Assembly: GCF_900188345.1 (NCBI RefSeq)
Contig: NZ_FZOD01000001.1
Span: 124,001 to 188,000, forward strand
Length of the DNA stretch: 64,000 nt
Source of the DNA: Streptosporangium subroseum
GTDB lineage: Bacteria > Actinomycetota > Actinomycetes > Streptosporangiales > Streptosporangiaceae
Direction of reading: 5' to 3'
The translations under genes were made by a program, and so were the position numbers. Below the pieces are notes generated by a model. It was not told the origin of the DNA, did not search any database, and saw nothing but the letters and a program-made list of their open reading frames with translations. Below, one piece after another: positions 1 through 8,250 of the stretch (positions within the stretch are counted from its first letter, which is position 1; each line of letters begins with the position of its first letter).

Positions 1-337
1 CCAGCGCCTGGCCTCCTCCATGGCGATCATGGACCAGGGGCTGATCGTCGCCGGCGGCGGCATGGCCGAGACCCTGGCCGCCGAGACCGGCAGGGTCGCC
101 TTCGAACTGCCCTCCTCGGTCCCCCCCGAGGAGCTGCCGGTGCCCGTCACCACGATGGAGGGCCGCCTCGCGGTGTACCGCCTCGCCGACCCCGACCTCA
201 CCGCGCGAACCCTGCTGAACTGGGCGAGCGAGCGCGGCCTGCGCCTGCGCGGCCTTGAGGTCCGTACGGCGACGCTCGAAGACCTGTTCCTCGACCTCGC
301 CTCCGGAGAGAAGCACGAGAAGAAAGCGACGGTGTGA
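1..337 (+). CDS. ABC transporter ATP-binding protein, C-terminal part (partial)
   Basis: Only the last 111 codons are in the window, in the frame starting at base 2. The opening residues (SMAIMDQGLIVAGG) match the stretch after the H-loop of drug/antibiotic-export ABC ATPases (DrrA/NatA type). The tail ends with the family's usual helix (TLEDLFLDLASGE). Walker A, Walker B and signature motifs lie upstream of the window. The stop codon sits inside a GTGA overlap with the next gene, a permease, so the two form one exporter. The substrate cannot be told from the sequence. Confidence 0.85.
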   Translation, partial: QRLASSMAIMDQGLIVAGGGMAETLAAETGRVAFELPSSVPPEELPVPVTTMEGRLAVYRLADPDLTARTLLNWASERGLRLRGLEVRTATLEDLFLDLASGEKHEKKATV

Positions 338-1110
338 TCATGTCCGCACGCGATCTGGCGGTGGTGGCCCGCTTCGACAGCCGTCTCTTCTGGCGCGACA
401 AGACGGCCCTGACCACGTCCGTGGGGCTCTTTGTCCTCCTCGGCATCGGGCTCCCGCTCATGATGGACAGGGTCGGCCCGGAGGGCCCGAAGTTCCTGCT
501 GGACATCCATCTGGGGGTGCTCGTGACGTTCCTCACCGTCGCGACGTTCAGCCAGATCGCGACGACGCTCACCGCCCGCCGCGACCAGCTTCTCCTCAAA
601 CGGATGCGGACCACCGGGCTGAGCGACCGCGACATCCTCGGCGGCGAGGTGGGCAATCTGGTCATCCAGGCGACGCTGCTGACCGGCGTCGTGTCGGTGG
701 CCCTGTACGCGCTGACCGGCCTGACGATGCCGCGCGACCCCCTGCTGTACCTGGTGTTCGTGGTCGCGGGCTCCGCCGTCCTGTGCCTCCTGGGAGCGGC
801 GTTCACCGCGGTCATCCCACGCACCGAGGTCGCCACCGTCATGACCATGCCGTTCTTCTTCCTGGCCGGTATCGGCGCGGGCGGCTTCGGCCCGATGCTG
901 GAGATGCTTCCCGGCTGGGCCGGCACGGTGCTCGATCTGCTGCCGACCGCCGCGGTCGTGGAGGCGGCACAGGTCGCCTACGCGGCGGACGGCACGTTCC
1001 TCGGTGATCTGGGGGCGGCTGCCGTACCGGCACTGAAGCTGGTGGTCTGGGCGGCCATCGGGCTTCTCGCGGTCAGACGCTGGTTCCGCTGGGAGACGAG
1101 AAGGTCATAG
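334..1110 (+). CDS. ABC-2 type transporter permease
   Basis: A 258-residue integral membrane protein with about six hydrophobic segments, the layout of ABC-2 permeases that pair with DrrA/NatA-type ATPases. The cytoplasmic loop after TM2 contains LTARRDQLLLKRMRTTGLS, the typical coupling-helix region of this family (xxRRE..LKRLRxTPLP). The GTG at 334 overlaps the upstream stop by 4 bp; an ATG six bases later at 340 is the alternative start. The gene's last codons (WETRRS-stop) are the first unit of a degenerate tandem repeat that continues to the histidine kinase gene. Exporter with the upstream ATPase; probably controlled by the downstream two-component system. Confidence 0.88.
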   Translation: MIMSARDLAVVARFDSRLFWRDKTALTTSVGLFVLLGIGLPLMMDRVGPEGPKFLLDIHLGVLVTFLTVATFSQIATTLTARRDQLLLKRMRTTGLSDRDILGGEVGNLVIQATLLTGVVSVALYALTGLTMPRDPLLYLVFVVAGSAVLCLLGAAFTAVIPRTEVATVMTMPFFFLAGIGAGGFGPMLEMLPGWAGTVLDLLPTAAVVEAAQVAYAADGTFLGDLGAAAVPALKLVVWAAIGLLAVRRWFRWETRRS

Positions 1111-1247
1111 GTCCACCCGGTCCCCTGGAAGGCAAGAAGGTCGTGGGTTCACCCACATCGCGCAGGCCCCTGGAAGACGGAACGCTCGTGGCCTCGCCCC
1201 CTCGCGCCGGCTCCCTGGGAAGACGAGGAAGTCATAGGTTCACACAT
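1089..1247. repeat. degenerate tandem repeat made from the 3' end of the permease gene
   Basis: Four related units begin at about 1089, 1125, 1170 and 1215 (period 36-45). Each reads roughly CTGGgAagacgAgaAGGTC, followed by (a/g)TaGGTtCacc. The first unit contains the permease stop codon; the last ends at the ATG of the kinase gene. The spacer between the two genes is therefore built from copies of the gene end. Confidence 0.75.
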
Positions 1248-2351
1248 ATGCGGATAACCCCCCGGCGCCTGGCCATCGGCGTGATCGTGCTGATCTCCGT
1301 AGGCTTCATGATCTCCGCGGTCATCCTGATCGTCCAGTACGGCGGGTTCACCGGGATCGCCGTGGTCTCGATCGCGCTCCCCGGCTTCTTCGTCCCCCAC
1401 TTCCTGCACATCCGGGCCGCCCTGCGCGGCGCCGAGCCCGGCGGCCCGACCGTCGGACTGCTGATCCAGGCGATCGCCGCCTACGCCCCGATCGTGCTCC
1501 TCCCCGACTCGCTCGGAGGATATTGGTGGGGCATGCCGTCCATCCTGCTCGGCCCGGTGCTCCTGCGCCTGCGCCTGCCGCTCGCCCTCGGCTGCCTGGT
1601 CCCGATGACGGTGGTCCATTTCGCCGCCGCGAGCGCCGTCGCGGAATCGGAATTCATGATTCTGAACGGCGTCTACGGCCTCTGCAACCTTTTCGTCACC
1701 GGATTCACGATCTACGGGGTGGTGCGGCTGGTGGTCGTCAGCGACGAACTGGCACAGGCCAGGACGGAGCTGGCCGAGGCCGCGGTGCTGCGGGAGCGGC
1801 TGCGGATCTCCCGGGACCTGCACGACGGGCTGGGCAGCAGCCTGGCCGCCATCGCCCTCAAGGGCGACCTCGCGCGCAAACTGATCGGGCGCGACCCCGG
1901 GGCGGCGGACGGGGAGCTCGCCGAGCTGATCCACGTGGCCAGGGACGCCGCCCAGGACGTGCGGCAGGTGGCGCGGGGCTACCGGGAGGTGTCGCTGACC
2001 GAGGAGGTGCACCGGGCGATGGCCCTGCTGGAGGCCTCCGGGGTGAGCTGCCGGACCAGCCTCGCCCCGCTGGAGGTGCCCCGGCAGGTCGACGAGGCAC
2101 TGGCCTGGGCGGTGCGCGAGGGGACCACCAACGTCGTACGGCACAGCCGCGCGAAGAACTGCTCGATCAGCACCTCCGTACAGGCCGGCGCCGTACGGCT
2201 GGAGCTGGTCAACGACGGCGCCCGGGAACGTCGCGCGGACGGCGGCGGGCTGACCGGCCTGAAGGAGCGAGCCGCCGGACTGGGCGGCTCGGTGAGCGCG
2301 GAGCGGATCGAGAACGACGGGTTCCGGTTCACGATGGAGGTGCCCGCATGA
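1248..2351 (+). CDS. sensor histidine kinase, NarL/DesK class
   Basis: A 367-residue membrane kinase. The N-terminal ~150 residues hold about five transmembrane helices. A HisKA_3 dimerisation domain follows with the H-box RISRDLHDGLGSSLA (phospho-accepting His near residue 192), then a HATPase domain with an N-box (REGTTNVVRHS) and a GLTGLKERA G-box. The start at ATG 1248 was chosen because the earlier in-frame GTG (1143) would translate the tandem repeat region. Its stop overlaps the regulator gene by ATGA. Together with the upstream ABC exporter this resembles DesKR- or LiaSR-like units that sense membrane or drug stress; the signal is unknown. Confidence 0.9.
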   Translation: MRITPRRLAIGVIVLISVGFMISAVILIVQYGGFTGIAVVSIALPGFFVPHFLHIRAALRGAEPGGPTVGLLIQAIAAYAPIVLLPDSLGGYWWGMPSILLGPVLLRLRLPLALGCLVPMTVVHFAAASAVAESEFMILNGVYGLCNLFVTGFTIYGVVRLVVVSDELAQARTELAEAAVLRERLRISRDLHDGLGSSLAAIALKGDLARKLIGRDPGAADGELAELIHVARDAAQDVRQVARGYREVSLTEEVHRAMALLEASGVSCRTSLAPLEVPRQVDEALAWAVREGTTNVVRHSRAKNCSISTSVQAGAVRLELVNDGARERRADGGGLTGLKERAAGLGGSVSAERIENDGFRFTMEVPA

Positions 2352-2953
2352 TCAGCGTGCTGCTCGCCGAGGACATGCACATGATCCGGGCGGCGCTCAG
2401 CGCGCTGCTGAGGCTGGAGCCCGACATCGACGTGGTCGCCGAGGTCACCCGCGGCGACGAGATCGTCCCCGCGGCCCTGCGCAGCCGGCCGGACGTGGCG
2501 GTGCTGGACATCGACCTGCCCGGAGTCGACGGCATCACCGCCTCGGTGGAGCTGCGCGAGAAACTGCCCGGCTGCCGGGTGCTGGTGCTCACCGCGATGG
2601 GTCAGCCCGGCCAGGTGCGCCGTGCCCTGAACTCCGGTATCGAGGCGTTCCTGGTCAAAGACGCTCCCGGCGACCGCCTCGCCGACGCGATCCGGCGCAC
2701 CGCCCAGGGCCTGCGAGTGCTGGATCCCGAGCTGGTCGCCGCGGCCGTCGAGTACGGTGCGAGCCCGCTGACGCTCCGCGAGGCCACCGTGCTCAAGGAG
2801 GCCGCACGCGGCGCCCCGGCGGAGGAGATCGCCAGACGGCTACACCTTTCCCCCGGAACCGTGCGCAACTACCTGACCGGCGCCATCACCAGGACGGGTG
2901 CCCGCAACACGATCGACGCCATCCGGATCGCCCAGGACGCCGGCTGGATCTAG
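2348..2953 (+). CDS. response regulator, NarL/FixJ family
   Basis: 201 residues with an N-terminal receiver domain (acidic pocket AED, phospho-acceptor Asp54 in VLDIDLPG, Lys in FLVKDAPG) and a C-terminal LuxR-type helix-turn-helix (LTLREATVLKEAARG..EEIARRLHLSPGTVRNYL). The ATG overlaps the stop of the kinase gene (ATGA), so the pair is translationally coupled. It most likely controls the upstream ABC exporter and itself, as is usual for exporter-linked pairs. Confidence 0.92.
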   Translation: MISVLLAEDMHMIRAALSALLRLEPDIDVVAEVTRGDEIVPAALRSRPDVAVLDIDLPGVDGITASVELREKLPGCRVLVLTAMGQPGQVRRALNSGIEAFLVKDAPGDRLADAIRRTAQGLRVLDPELVAAAVEYGASPLTLREATVLKEAARGAPAEEIARRLHLSPGTVRNYLTGAITRTGARNTIDAIRIAQDAGWI

Positions 2954-3139
2954 TCGCCCCGCGCACACCGCTGACCGGGTTCGGCTCCCGCTTCCCGAGA
3001 CAAACCGGTCGGCGTTCGAAGACGCCGCCCCGTGGTCTCGCGCGACGGCGGCCGGACCCCCGCCACCGGGAACAGCACCTGCTCCGAGACAGCCGGGCCC
3101 GAGTCCGGAGTCACCCCCGGACTCATCCGCCCGGAGCCG

Positions 3140-3805
3140 TCACACGTCGGTGACGCGCAGCCCGGCGTGGGCCTTGTAGCGGCGGTTGATGGAGATGAGG
3201 TTGGCGGTCAGCCCCTCGATCTGGTGGGCGTTGCGAAGGCGCCCGCCGTACACGCCGCGCACGCCAGGGATCCGGCCGGCCAGCGCCTGAACCGTGTCGG
3301 TGGCCTCGCGGTCGTCGCCCAGGACGAGCACGTCCAGGTCGATCTCGGCGACCTCCGGGTCCAGCAGCAGCACGGCCGAGACATGGTGGAAGGCGGCGAC
3401 CACGCGGCTGCCGGGCAGGACCTCGGCGGCCTGCTGGGCGGCGCTGCCCTCCTCGACCTGGAGCGCGAAGGCGCCCTGCTTGTCGAAGCCGAGCGGGTTC
3501 ACGCAGTCGACGACGATCTTTCCGGTCAGTTCGGTCCGCAGGGACTCCAGGGTGGATCTGTGTCCCTCCCACGGGATCGCCACGATCACCACGTCGGCCT
3601 CGGCGGCCACGGTCGAGTTGTCCGCGCCGCGCACCGGCCCGCCGATGCTCGCCGCCGCCTCCTGCGCCCGCTCCGCACTCCGCGAGCCGATCAGCACGGT
3701 GTGTCCCGCGAGGGCGAACCGCCGGGCCAGACCCTTGCCCTGATCGCCGGTACCGCCCAGGATCCCGATCGAGATTCCGCTCACGTCCGGAATATCAGTG
3801 CTCAC
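3140..3805 (-). CDS. npdG: NADPH-dependent F420 reductase
   Basis: 221 residues. The N-terminal Rossmann motif SIGILGGTGDQGKGLARR is characteristic of F420H2:NADP oxidoreductases (Fno/NpdG), followed by the NADPH-binding IGSRSAER that selects the 2'-phosphate. Cofactor F420 reduction by this enzyme supplies F420H2 to F420-dependent reductases; a PPOX-type candidate user lies at 37256. The GTG start at 3805 is preferred over an ATG 33 bases upstream because GAGGAG lies 8 bases before it. A 15-bp palindrome lies just upstream. Length matches the family (about 210-230). Confidence 0.9.
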   Translation of the reverse strand: MSTDIPDVSGISIGILGGTGDQGKGLARRFALAGHTVLIGSRSAERAQEAAASIGGPVRGADNSTVAAEADVVIVAIPWEGHRSTLESLRTELTGKIVVDCVNPLGFDKQGAFALQVEEGSAAQQAAEVLPGSRVVAAFHHVSAVLLLDPEVAEIDLDVLVLGDDREATDTVQALAGRIPGVRGVYGGRLRNAHQIEGLTANLISINRRYKAHAGLRVTDV

Positions 3806-3830
3806 TTGTCGCTCCTCGGCTGTTCTAGGG

Positions 3831-3845
3831 ATCTTCATTGAAGAT
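3831..3845. promoter_or_regulatory. perfect 15-bp palindrome, candidate operator
   Basis: ATCTTCA-T-TGAAGAT, a 7-1-7 perfect inverted repeat in the divergent spacer between npdG (start 3805) and the gene at 3909, 26 bases upstream of the npdG GTG. The position suits a repressor site for one or both genes. No regulator gene beside it identifies the binder. Confidence 0.4.
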
Positions 3846-3908
3846 ATCGCCTGTCCAGATCATCCCAGGAGCGCATTATCGGGACCATCCGGGGGTGACT
3901 GGTGCACG

Positions 3909-4499
3909 ATGGAAAGCATGGACGCTGGGGCTGTGTCACTTCTGCGTGAGATCCTGGCCTCGACCGACTGGGTCGAGCGCACCCGCGAGTTCGGTCTCGC
4001 CCTCCGTTCGACGCGTTCCCCCGGAGGCCTGCTGGTGGTCGGCACTCCCGAAGAGGAGCCCTGGCACCTGACCGCGCATCTCAGCGACGAGGCCCGGCTC
4101 TCCGGCCTGCCGCAGCTCGCCCCGACGCTGGTGCGCTGGGCGCCCGCCCCCGGCGCGCCCGCGCACCTGCGGGTGGGGATGGAGCGGATCGAGCACGCCA
4201 GGCGGGGCGAGACCCTGTTCGTGGTGACCGAGGAGCAGGCCCCGGAGGCGCTGCTCGAAAGGGTGAGCGACGCCCGGCGCACCGGAGCGACGATCCTGGC
4301 CCTGGACGGCGGCGACCGGAGGCTGGAGGGGCTGGCCCACGACGCGCTGACGATCCCCAGTCACGCGCCGTTCTCCTTCGACGGGGCCCAGCATCTGGTG
4401 AGCGCGGCGGCGGGCGAGGGAACCCACCGGCGTTCCGGCCTGCGCGACCGGCTGGCGAGGCTGCTGGACCGGGTCAACGGCCCGCAGATCGGCGACTAG
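3909..4499 (+). CDS. conserved hypothetical protein, possible SIS-like fold
   Basis: 196 residues, soluble, no signal peptide. I do not recognise a named family. The C-terminal half contains ARRTGATILALDGGD followed by a segment ending AHDALTIPS, which resembles the second half of a sugar-isomerase (SIS) domain, where such strands bind phosphosugars. Start chosen at ATG 3909 (MESMDAG); ATG 3918 is equally possible, and upstream in-frame codons run into the npdG promoter. The stop codon (TAG in CTAG) overlaps the stop of the convergent LysR gene by 4 bp. SIS assignment is tentative. Confidence 0.6.
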   Translation: MESMDAGAVSLLREILASTDWVERTREFGLALRSTRSPGGLLVVGTPEEEPWHLTAHLSDEARLSGLPQLAPTLVRWAPAPGAPAHLRVGMERIEHARRGETLFVVTEEQAPEALLERVSDARRTGATILALDGGDRRLEGLAHDALTIPSHAPFSFDGAQHLVSAAAGEGTHRRSGLRDRLARLLDRVNGPQIGD

Positions 4500-5443
4500 G
4501 GCCGGCGCGTCTCGCGGCGCTCGCCGAGCCGGGTCACCAGGCCGTCCGCCGCCTCCCTGAGCGCCGCGACGACCACGGCCTGCACCGGGTCGGGCTCCCC
4601 CGAGCGAGTGCGGCTGAGGCGGGTCACGGCGTCCAGTCGGCGGGCGCCCACATTGGGGATGTCGGTGACCACGACCTCCCCCGCCGGGACCTCCAGCAGG
4701 GCCATCGACGGCACGATCGCCACGCCGTGCCCCGCCGCGACCAGGGCGAGCGTGGGCGGAAACTCCTCGATCACGTGGACCCGTCGCGGGATGAAACCGT
4801 GCAGGGCGGCGAGCCGCTCCAGGGCGTGCCCGCAGGCCTGGTCGGGCGGCCCGGCCACCCAGGGCACGCCGCCCAGGTCCGCGACCCCGCGGGGGATCTC
4901 CGTCCAGCCCGGCGGCGCCACGATGCGGTATTCGTCCACGTGGAGGGGGTGGGAGACGATCGACGGCTGAACCGCGACGATCTTGTCGGCGTCCTGCTCG
5001 GTGACCGCGAGATCGATCCCGCCGAGCCGGAGCTCCTGGAGCGCGGACGGTCCGTACAGCTCGTGGATGCGCGGTTCGATCTGGGGATGGCGGTCGGCCA
5101 GGATGCCCAGCGCGGGCACCAGCAGGTGCCGGATGACCGTGGGGAACGCCGCGATCGCCACCGGACCGGCCAGCCGTTCGGTGAAGCGGATCAGCTCCCG
5201 CCGAGCCTCGGCCAGCTCCTCCTCGATCCGCTCGGCGTATCCGGCGAGGACCCTGCCCGCGGGGGTGAGGGAGACCCTGCGCTGCGACCGGTCGATGAGC
5301 GCGAGCCCGACCTCCCGCTCCAGCATCATGAGCTGCTGGGAGACCGCCGAGGCCGTCAGATGGAGCGCCTCGGCCGCCCGCATGACGCCACCGCGGCGAG
5401 CGACCTCGTGGAGCACCCGCAGCCGTCGGGGATCGATGTCCAT
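4496..5443 (-). CDS. LysR family transcriptional regulator
   Basis: 315 residues. The N-terminal winged HTH (RRLRVLHEVARRGGVMRAAE followed by LTASAVSQQLMMLE) is classical LysR, and the rest forms a periplasmic-binding-like effector domain (PVAIAAFPTVIRHLLVP onward). Start placed at ATG 5443 (MDIDPRRLRVL), the family's usual N-terminus; a longer frame to 5509 would add 22 residues in AT-rich promoter sequence. Diverges from the membrane protein/cyclase pair at 5539-6500, the likely regulated targets. Confidence 0.9.
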   Translation of the reverse strand: MDIDPRRLRVLHEVARRGGVMRAAEALHLTASAVSQQLMMLEREVGLALIDRSQRRVSLTPAGRVLAGYAERIEEELAEARRELIRFTERLAGPVAIAAFPTVIRHLLVPALGILADRHPQIEPRIHELYGPSALQELRLGGIDLAVTEQDADKIVAVQPSIVSHPLHVDEYRIVAPPGWTEIPRGVADLGGVPWVAGPPDQACGHALERLAALHGFIPRRVHVIEEFPPTLALVAAGHGVAIVPSMALLEVPAGEVVVTDIPNVGARRLDAVTRLSRTRSGEPDPVQAVVVAALREAADGLVTRLGERRETRRP

Positions 5444-5538
5444 ACAGCTCAGCTTACGCGGATAGTAAGGAAACTTTATTTGCCCTTCAGCGACAAGAGT
5501 GGAAATCATGAGGACATGAGCCCCTTCTCCACCGGCAC

Positions 5539-5817
5539 ATGACGCCGGTGTCCCTCTTCGTCAACCTCCTCGGCTGGGTCGGAGCCGGGATCATGCTGTA
5601 CGGCTACGCCATGGTCTCCACCTCCCGCATGGCCGGGGACGGCACGCCGTACCAGGCGATCAATCTCGCCGGGTCGATCGCCCTGATGATCAACTCGGCC
5701 TACCACTCCGCCTGGCCCTCGACGATCCTCAACGTCGTCTGGGGCGTGATCGGCGTCGTGTCCGTCGTCAGGATGGCGGCGGCCCGATCCAGAGAGAAGA
5801 CGGTGAGCGTCCCGTGA
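5539..5817 (+). CDS. small membrane protein, CBU_0592-like
   Basis: 92 residues with three predicted transmembrane helices (residues ~5-22, 40-57 and 62-80). The pattern LGWVGAGIMLYGYAMVSTSR and WPSTILNVVWGVIGVV matches the small CBU_0592-type membrane proteins, whose role is unknown. Ends in a GTGA overlap with the cyclase gene, so co-transcribed. No clear ribosome binding site before the ATG. Confidence 0.75.
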   Translation: MTPVSLFVNLLGWVGAGIMLYGYAMVSTSRMAGDGTPYQAINLAGSIALMINSAYHSAWPSTILNVVWGVIGVVSVVRMAAARSREKTVSVP

Positions 5818-6500
5818 CCCGGTTGGTCGAGTTGAGCCATCGCATCATCGAAGGCATGCGCACCTACCCGGGGGTGCCCGGCCCGCGGCTCGGTGTGCAT
5901 CTGAGCCGGGAGGCCTCGCGCGAGATCTACGCGCCCGGCACCGAGTTTCACATCGGCAGCATCGAGCTGGTCGCCAACACCGGCACCTATCTGGACACTC
6001 CCTATCACCGCTATCCGGAGGGGCCCGACCTGTCCGGGGTGCCGCTGGAGGCGATCGCCGATCTTCCCGGCCTGGTCGTACGGGCCGAGGGACTGCGCTC
6101 GGTGGGCCTGGACCGGTTCGCGGGAGCCGACGTGCGCGGGAAGGCCGTGCTCATCCACACCGGCTGGGACCGGCACTTCGGCACCGACGACTACTTCCAC
6201 GGCCACCCCTATCTCGAACCGGAGGCGGCCGGATGGCTCGTGGAGCGGGGAGCCGCGCTCGTCGGGATCGACACCCTGAACATCGACGACACCCCGCCTC
6301 GCGGCGAACGGCCCGCGCACACGCTCCTGCTCGGCGCGGGCATCCCGATCGTGGAGCACATGACCGGCCTGGCCGCGTTGCCCGACGCCGGTTTCCGTTT
6401 CCACGCGGCCCCGCCGATGGTGGCGGGCCTGGGGACCTTCCCGGTCCGCGCCTACGCCGTCGTTGACGGCCAGGCGCGGCCCCCGGCCGGTTCCGTCTGA
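5814..6500 (+). CDS. cyclase family protein (kynurenine formamidase-like metal hydrolase)
   Basis: 228 residues of the cyclase/kynurenine formamidase superfamily: opening VELSHRIIEGMRTYPGVPGP, the metal-site stretch NTGTYLDTPYHRYPEG, and VLIHTGWDRHFGTDDYF. The consensus HxGTHxDxPxH is changed to NTGTYLDTPYH, so two histidines of the canonical motif are replaced. This variant recurs in a subgroup and may use a different metal arrangement. Substrate unknown. Overlaps the membrane protein gene by GTGA. Confidence 0.85.
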   Translation: MTRLVELSHRIIEGMRTYPGVPGPRLGVHLSREASREIYAPGTEFHIGSIELVANTGTYLDTPYHRYPEGPDLSGVPLEAIADLPGLVVRAEGLRSVGLDRFAGADVRGKAVLIHTGWDRHFGTDDYFHGHPYLEPEAAGWLVERGAALVGIDTLNIDDTPPRGERPAHTLLLGAGIPIVEHMTGLAALPDAGFRFHAAPPMVAGLGTFPVRAYAVVDGQARPPAGSV

Positions 6501-6505
6501 ATGGT

Positions 6506-6688
6506 CTAGTCGTCGCCGTCCCAGGCCTTGTCCCCTTCCTTCCACTGCTTGTTACGGTCGGCCGCGGTCTTCAGCGCGTTGGCCGCGGCCTCGCGGCTCT
6601 CATAGGGTCCCATCCGGTCTTTGTTAGGGCAGCCCTCGTCGGGCTCGACCGCCATGTGCGTCAGGCAGAACCACCATCGATCACTCAT
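6506..6688 (-). CDS. small conserved actinobacterial protein, SPOR-like
   Basis: 60 residues starting MSDRWWFCLTH. The layout WWFCLTHMAVEPDEGCPN, GPYESREAAANAL and an acidic tail recurs in actinomycetes next to housekeeping genes; it looks like a minimal SPOR-type fold. Two cysteines and a histidine (CLTH, GCPN) could bind metal. ATG 6688 chosen over the longer frame to 6742, which overlaps the map start on the other strand. Function unknown. Confidence 0.65.
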   Translation of the reverse strand: MSDRWWFCLTHMAVEPDEGCPNKDRMGPYESREAAANALKTAADRNKQWKEGDKAWDGDD

Positions 6689-6732
6689 GGGGCAATCCTG
6701 CCCAGTGAGAAGCGCAACTAGACTGGGGGACC

Positions 6733-7581
6733 ATGACGACACTGCTCCAGCCCGGGCGAATCTCGCCCCTGCGCAAGGTTCCCGCCCACATCGAGCGGCC
6801 GGAGTATGTCGGGAAGAAATCTCCGAAGACCGGAGAGCCCGACGTCAAAACCCCCGAGATCATCGAACGCATGCGGATCGCGGGCAAGCTGGCGGCTCAG
6901 GCGCTCGAAGAGGTCGGCAAGCGGGTGGAGCCCGGCATCACCACCGACGAGCTCGACCGGATCGGCCACGAGTTCCTCTGCGACCACGGCGCCTACCCCA
7001 GCACGCTCGGCTACCGGGGATATCCCAAGTCGCTGTGCACCTCGATCAACGAGGTGATCTGCCACGGCATCCCGGACGACACCGTGCTGCACGAGGGCGA
7101 CATCATCAACATCGACATCACCGCCTTCATCGGCGGCGTGCACGGTGACACCGACGCCACCTTCCTGGTCGGCGAGGTGGACGAGGAGTCCCGCCTGCTG
7201 GTCGAGCGCACCCGCGAGGCCACCAACCGAGCCATCAAGGCCGTGGCCCCCGGCCGCCAGCTCAACGTGGCCGGCCGCATCATCGAGGCCTACGCCAAGC
7301 GGTTCGGCTACGGCGTGGTCCGCGACTTCACCGGCCACGGCATCGGCACCACGTTCCACTCCGGTCTGATCGTCCCGCACTATGACGATCCGTCGCTGGC
7401 GGTCACGCTCGAACCTGGCATGACGTTCACCATCGAGCCCATGCTGACGCTCGGCACCATCGACTACGACATCTGGCCGGACGGCTGGACCGCCGTGACC
7501 AAGGACCGCAGGCGGACCGCCCAGTTCGAGCACACCATCCTGGTCACCGAGACCGGCCACGAGGTCCTGACCCTGCCCTGA
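6733..7581 (+). CDS. map: methionine aminopeptidase, type I
   Basis: 282 residues. It removes the N-terminal Met from nascent proteins. The five metal ligands are visible: Asp in NIDITAFI, Asp in HGDTDATF, His in GHGIGTTFH, Glu in FTIEPML and Glu in QFEHTILV. The ~40-residue N-terminal extension ([18 protein letters not shown]) is typical of the actinobacterial MapA form. GGGGGACC precedes the ATG, and a TAGACT hexamer at 6718-6723 could be a -10 box giving a very short leader. Confidence 0.96.
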   Translation: MTTLLQPGRISPLRKVPAHIERPEYVGKKSPKTGEPDVKTPEIIERMRIAGKLAAQALEEVGKRVEPGITTDELDRIGHEFLCDHGAYPSTLGYRGYPKSLCTSINEVICHGIPDDTVLHEGDIINIDITAFIGGVHGDTDATFLVGEVDEESRLLVERTREATNRAIKAVAPGRQLNVAGRIIEAYAKRFGYGVVRDFTGHGIGTTFHSGLIVPHYDDPSLAVTLEPGMTFTIEPMLTLGTIDYDIWPDGWTAVTKDRRRTAQFEHTILVTETGHEVLTLP

Positions 7582-7643
7582 ACCGTATTCCCGGGCCGGA
7601 GCCCGAGTTCGAAGAGCGCGCCCGCCCCGGCGTCCGGCGACGC

Positions 7644-8051
7644 CTAACCTCGATGGGGCACCGCCCCGGTGACGGTGGTGCCCTCCCCGAGGACGCCGTT
7701 GATGCTGAGCGTGCCTCCGACCTCGGCGAAGTGAGTCCGCATGGCGGTGACGCCCCGGCCCGTGAGCGGGCCGATGAAGCCGACACCGTCGTCGCTCACC
7801 GTCATGCGCAGGCCGCTGGGGCCCAGGGTGACGGCGACCGAGACGACGCGGGCGCCGCTGTGCGACTCGACGTTGGCAAGCGCCTCGCCCAGCGTGGCGA
7901 GCACGGCTCTGGCCGTGCCGGGAGAAACGTCGTGCGCGGGCAGCGCCCATATCTCGACGGCGATCCCGGTGCGTTCGGCCCACTCGGCGAGGTGCTCTTC
8001 CAGCGCCTGGGCAAGGCTACGTCCCTCGTGCAGGCGCAGTTCCTCGGACAC
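7644..8051 (-). CDS. stand-alone HATPase domain protein (DegS/NarX-like kinase core without H-box)
   Basis: 135 residues containing only the ATP-binding part of a two-component kinase: N-box LGEALANVESHSGA, G1 box VSDDGVGFIG, G2 region GRGVTAMRTHFAEVGGTL. There is no DHp domain, phospho-accepting His, sensor or membrane segment. GTG 8051 has a good ribosome binding site (GGAAGG, 7-base spacing), so the short form looks like a real gene and not a 3' remnant. No partner regulator is adjacent. Confidence 0.7.
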   Translation of the reverse strand: MSEELRLHEGRSLAQALEEHLAEWAERTGIAVEIWALPAHDVSPGTARAVLATLGEALANVESHSGARVVSVAVTLGPSGLRMTVSDDGVGFIGPLTGRGVTAMRTHFAEVGGTLSINGVLGEGTTVTGAVPHRG

Positions 8052-8250
8052 CGCTCAACCTTCCTGATCCACATGAAAGCCACCGGTCCCCCGACCGGAC
8101 ATGTGATGGGGCGTGGCATGCGACAACGGAGCGCTGCGCCCGCCATGGTGAGCCCATGTCCTCTTTTGTCAGGTTACTGGAGACGCCTGTGTTAGGCCAC
8201 CAGGACGCGCCCGCGGCAGGAGCCGAAGACAGGCGGCCGTAACCGTCCGG

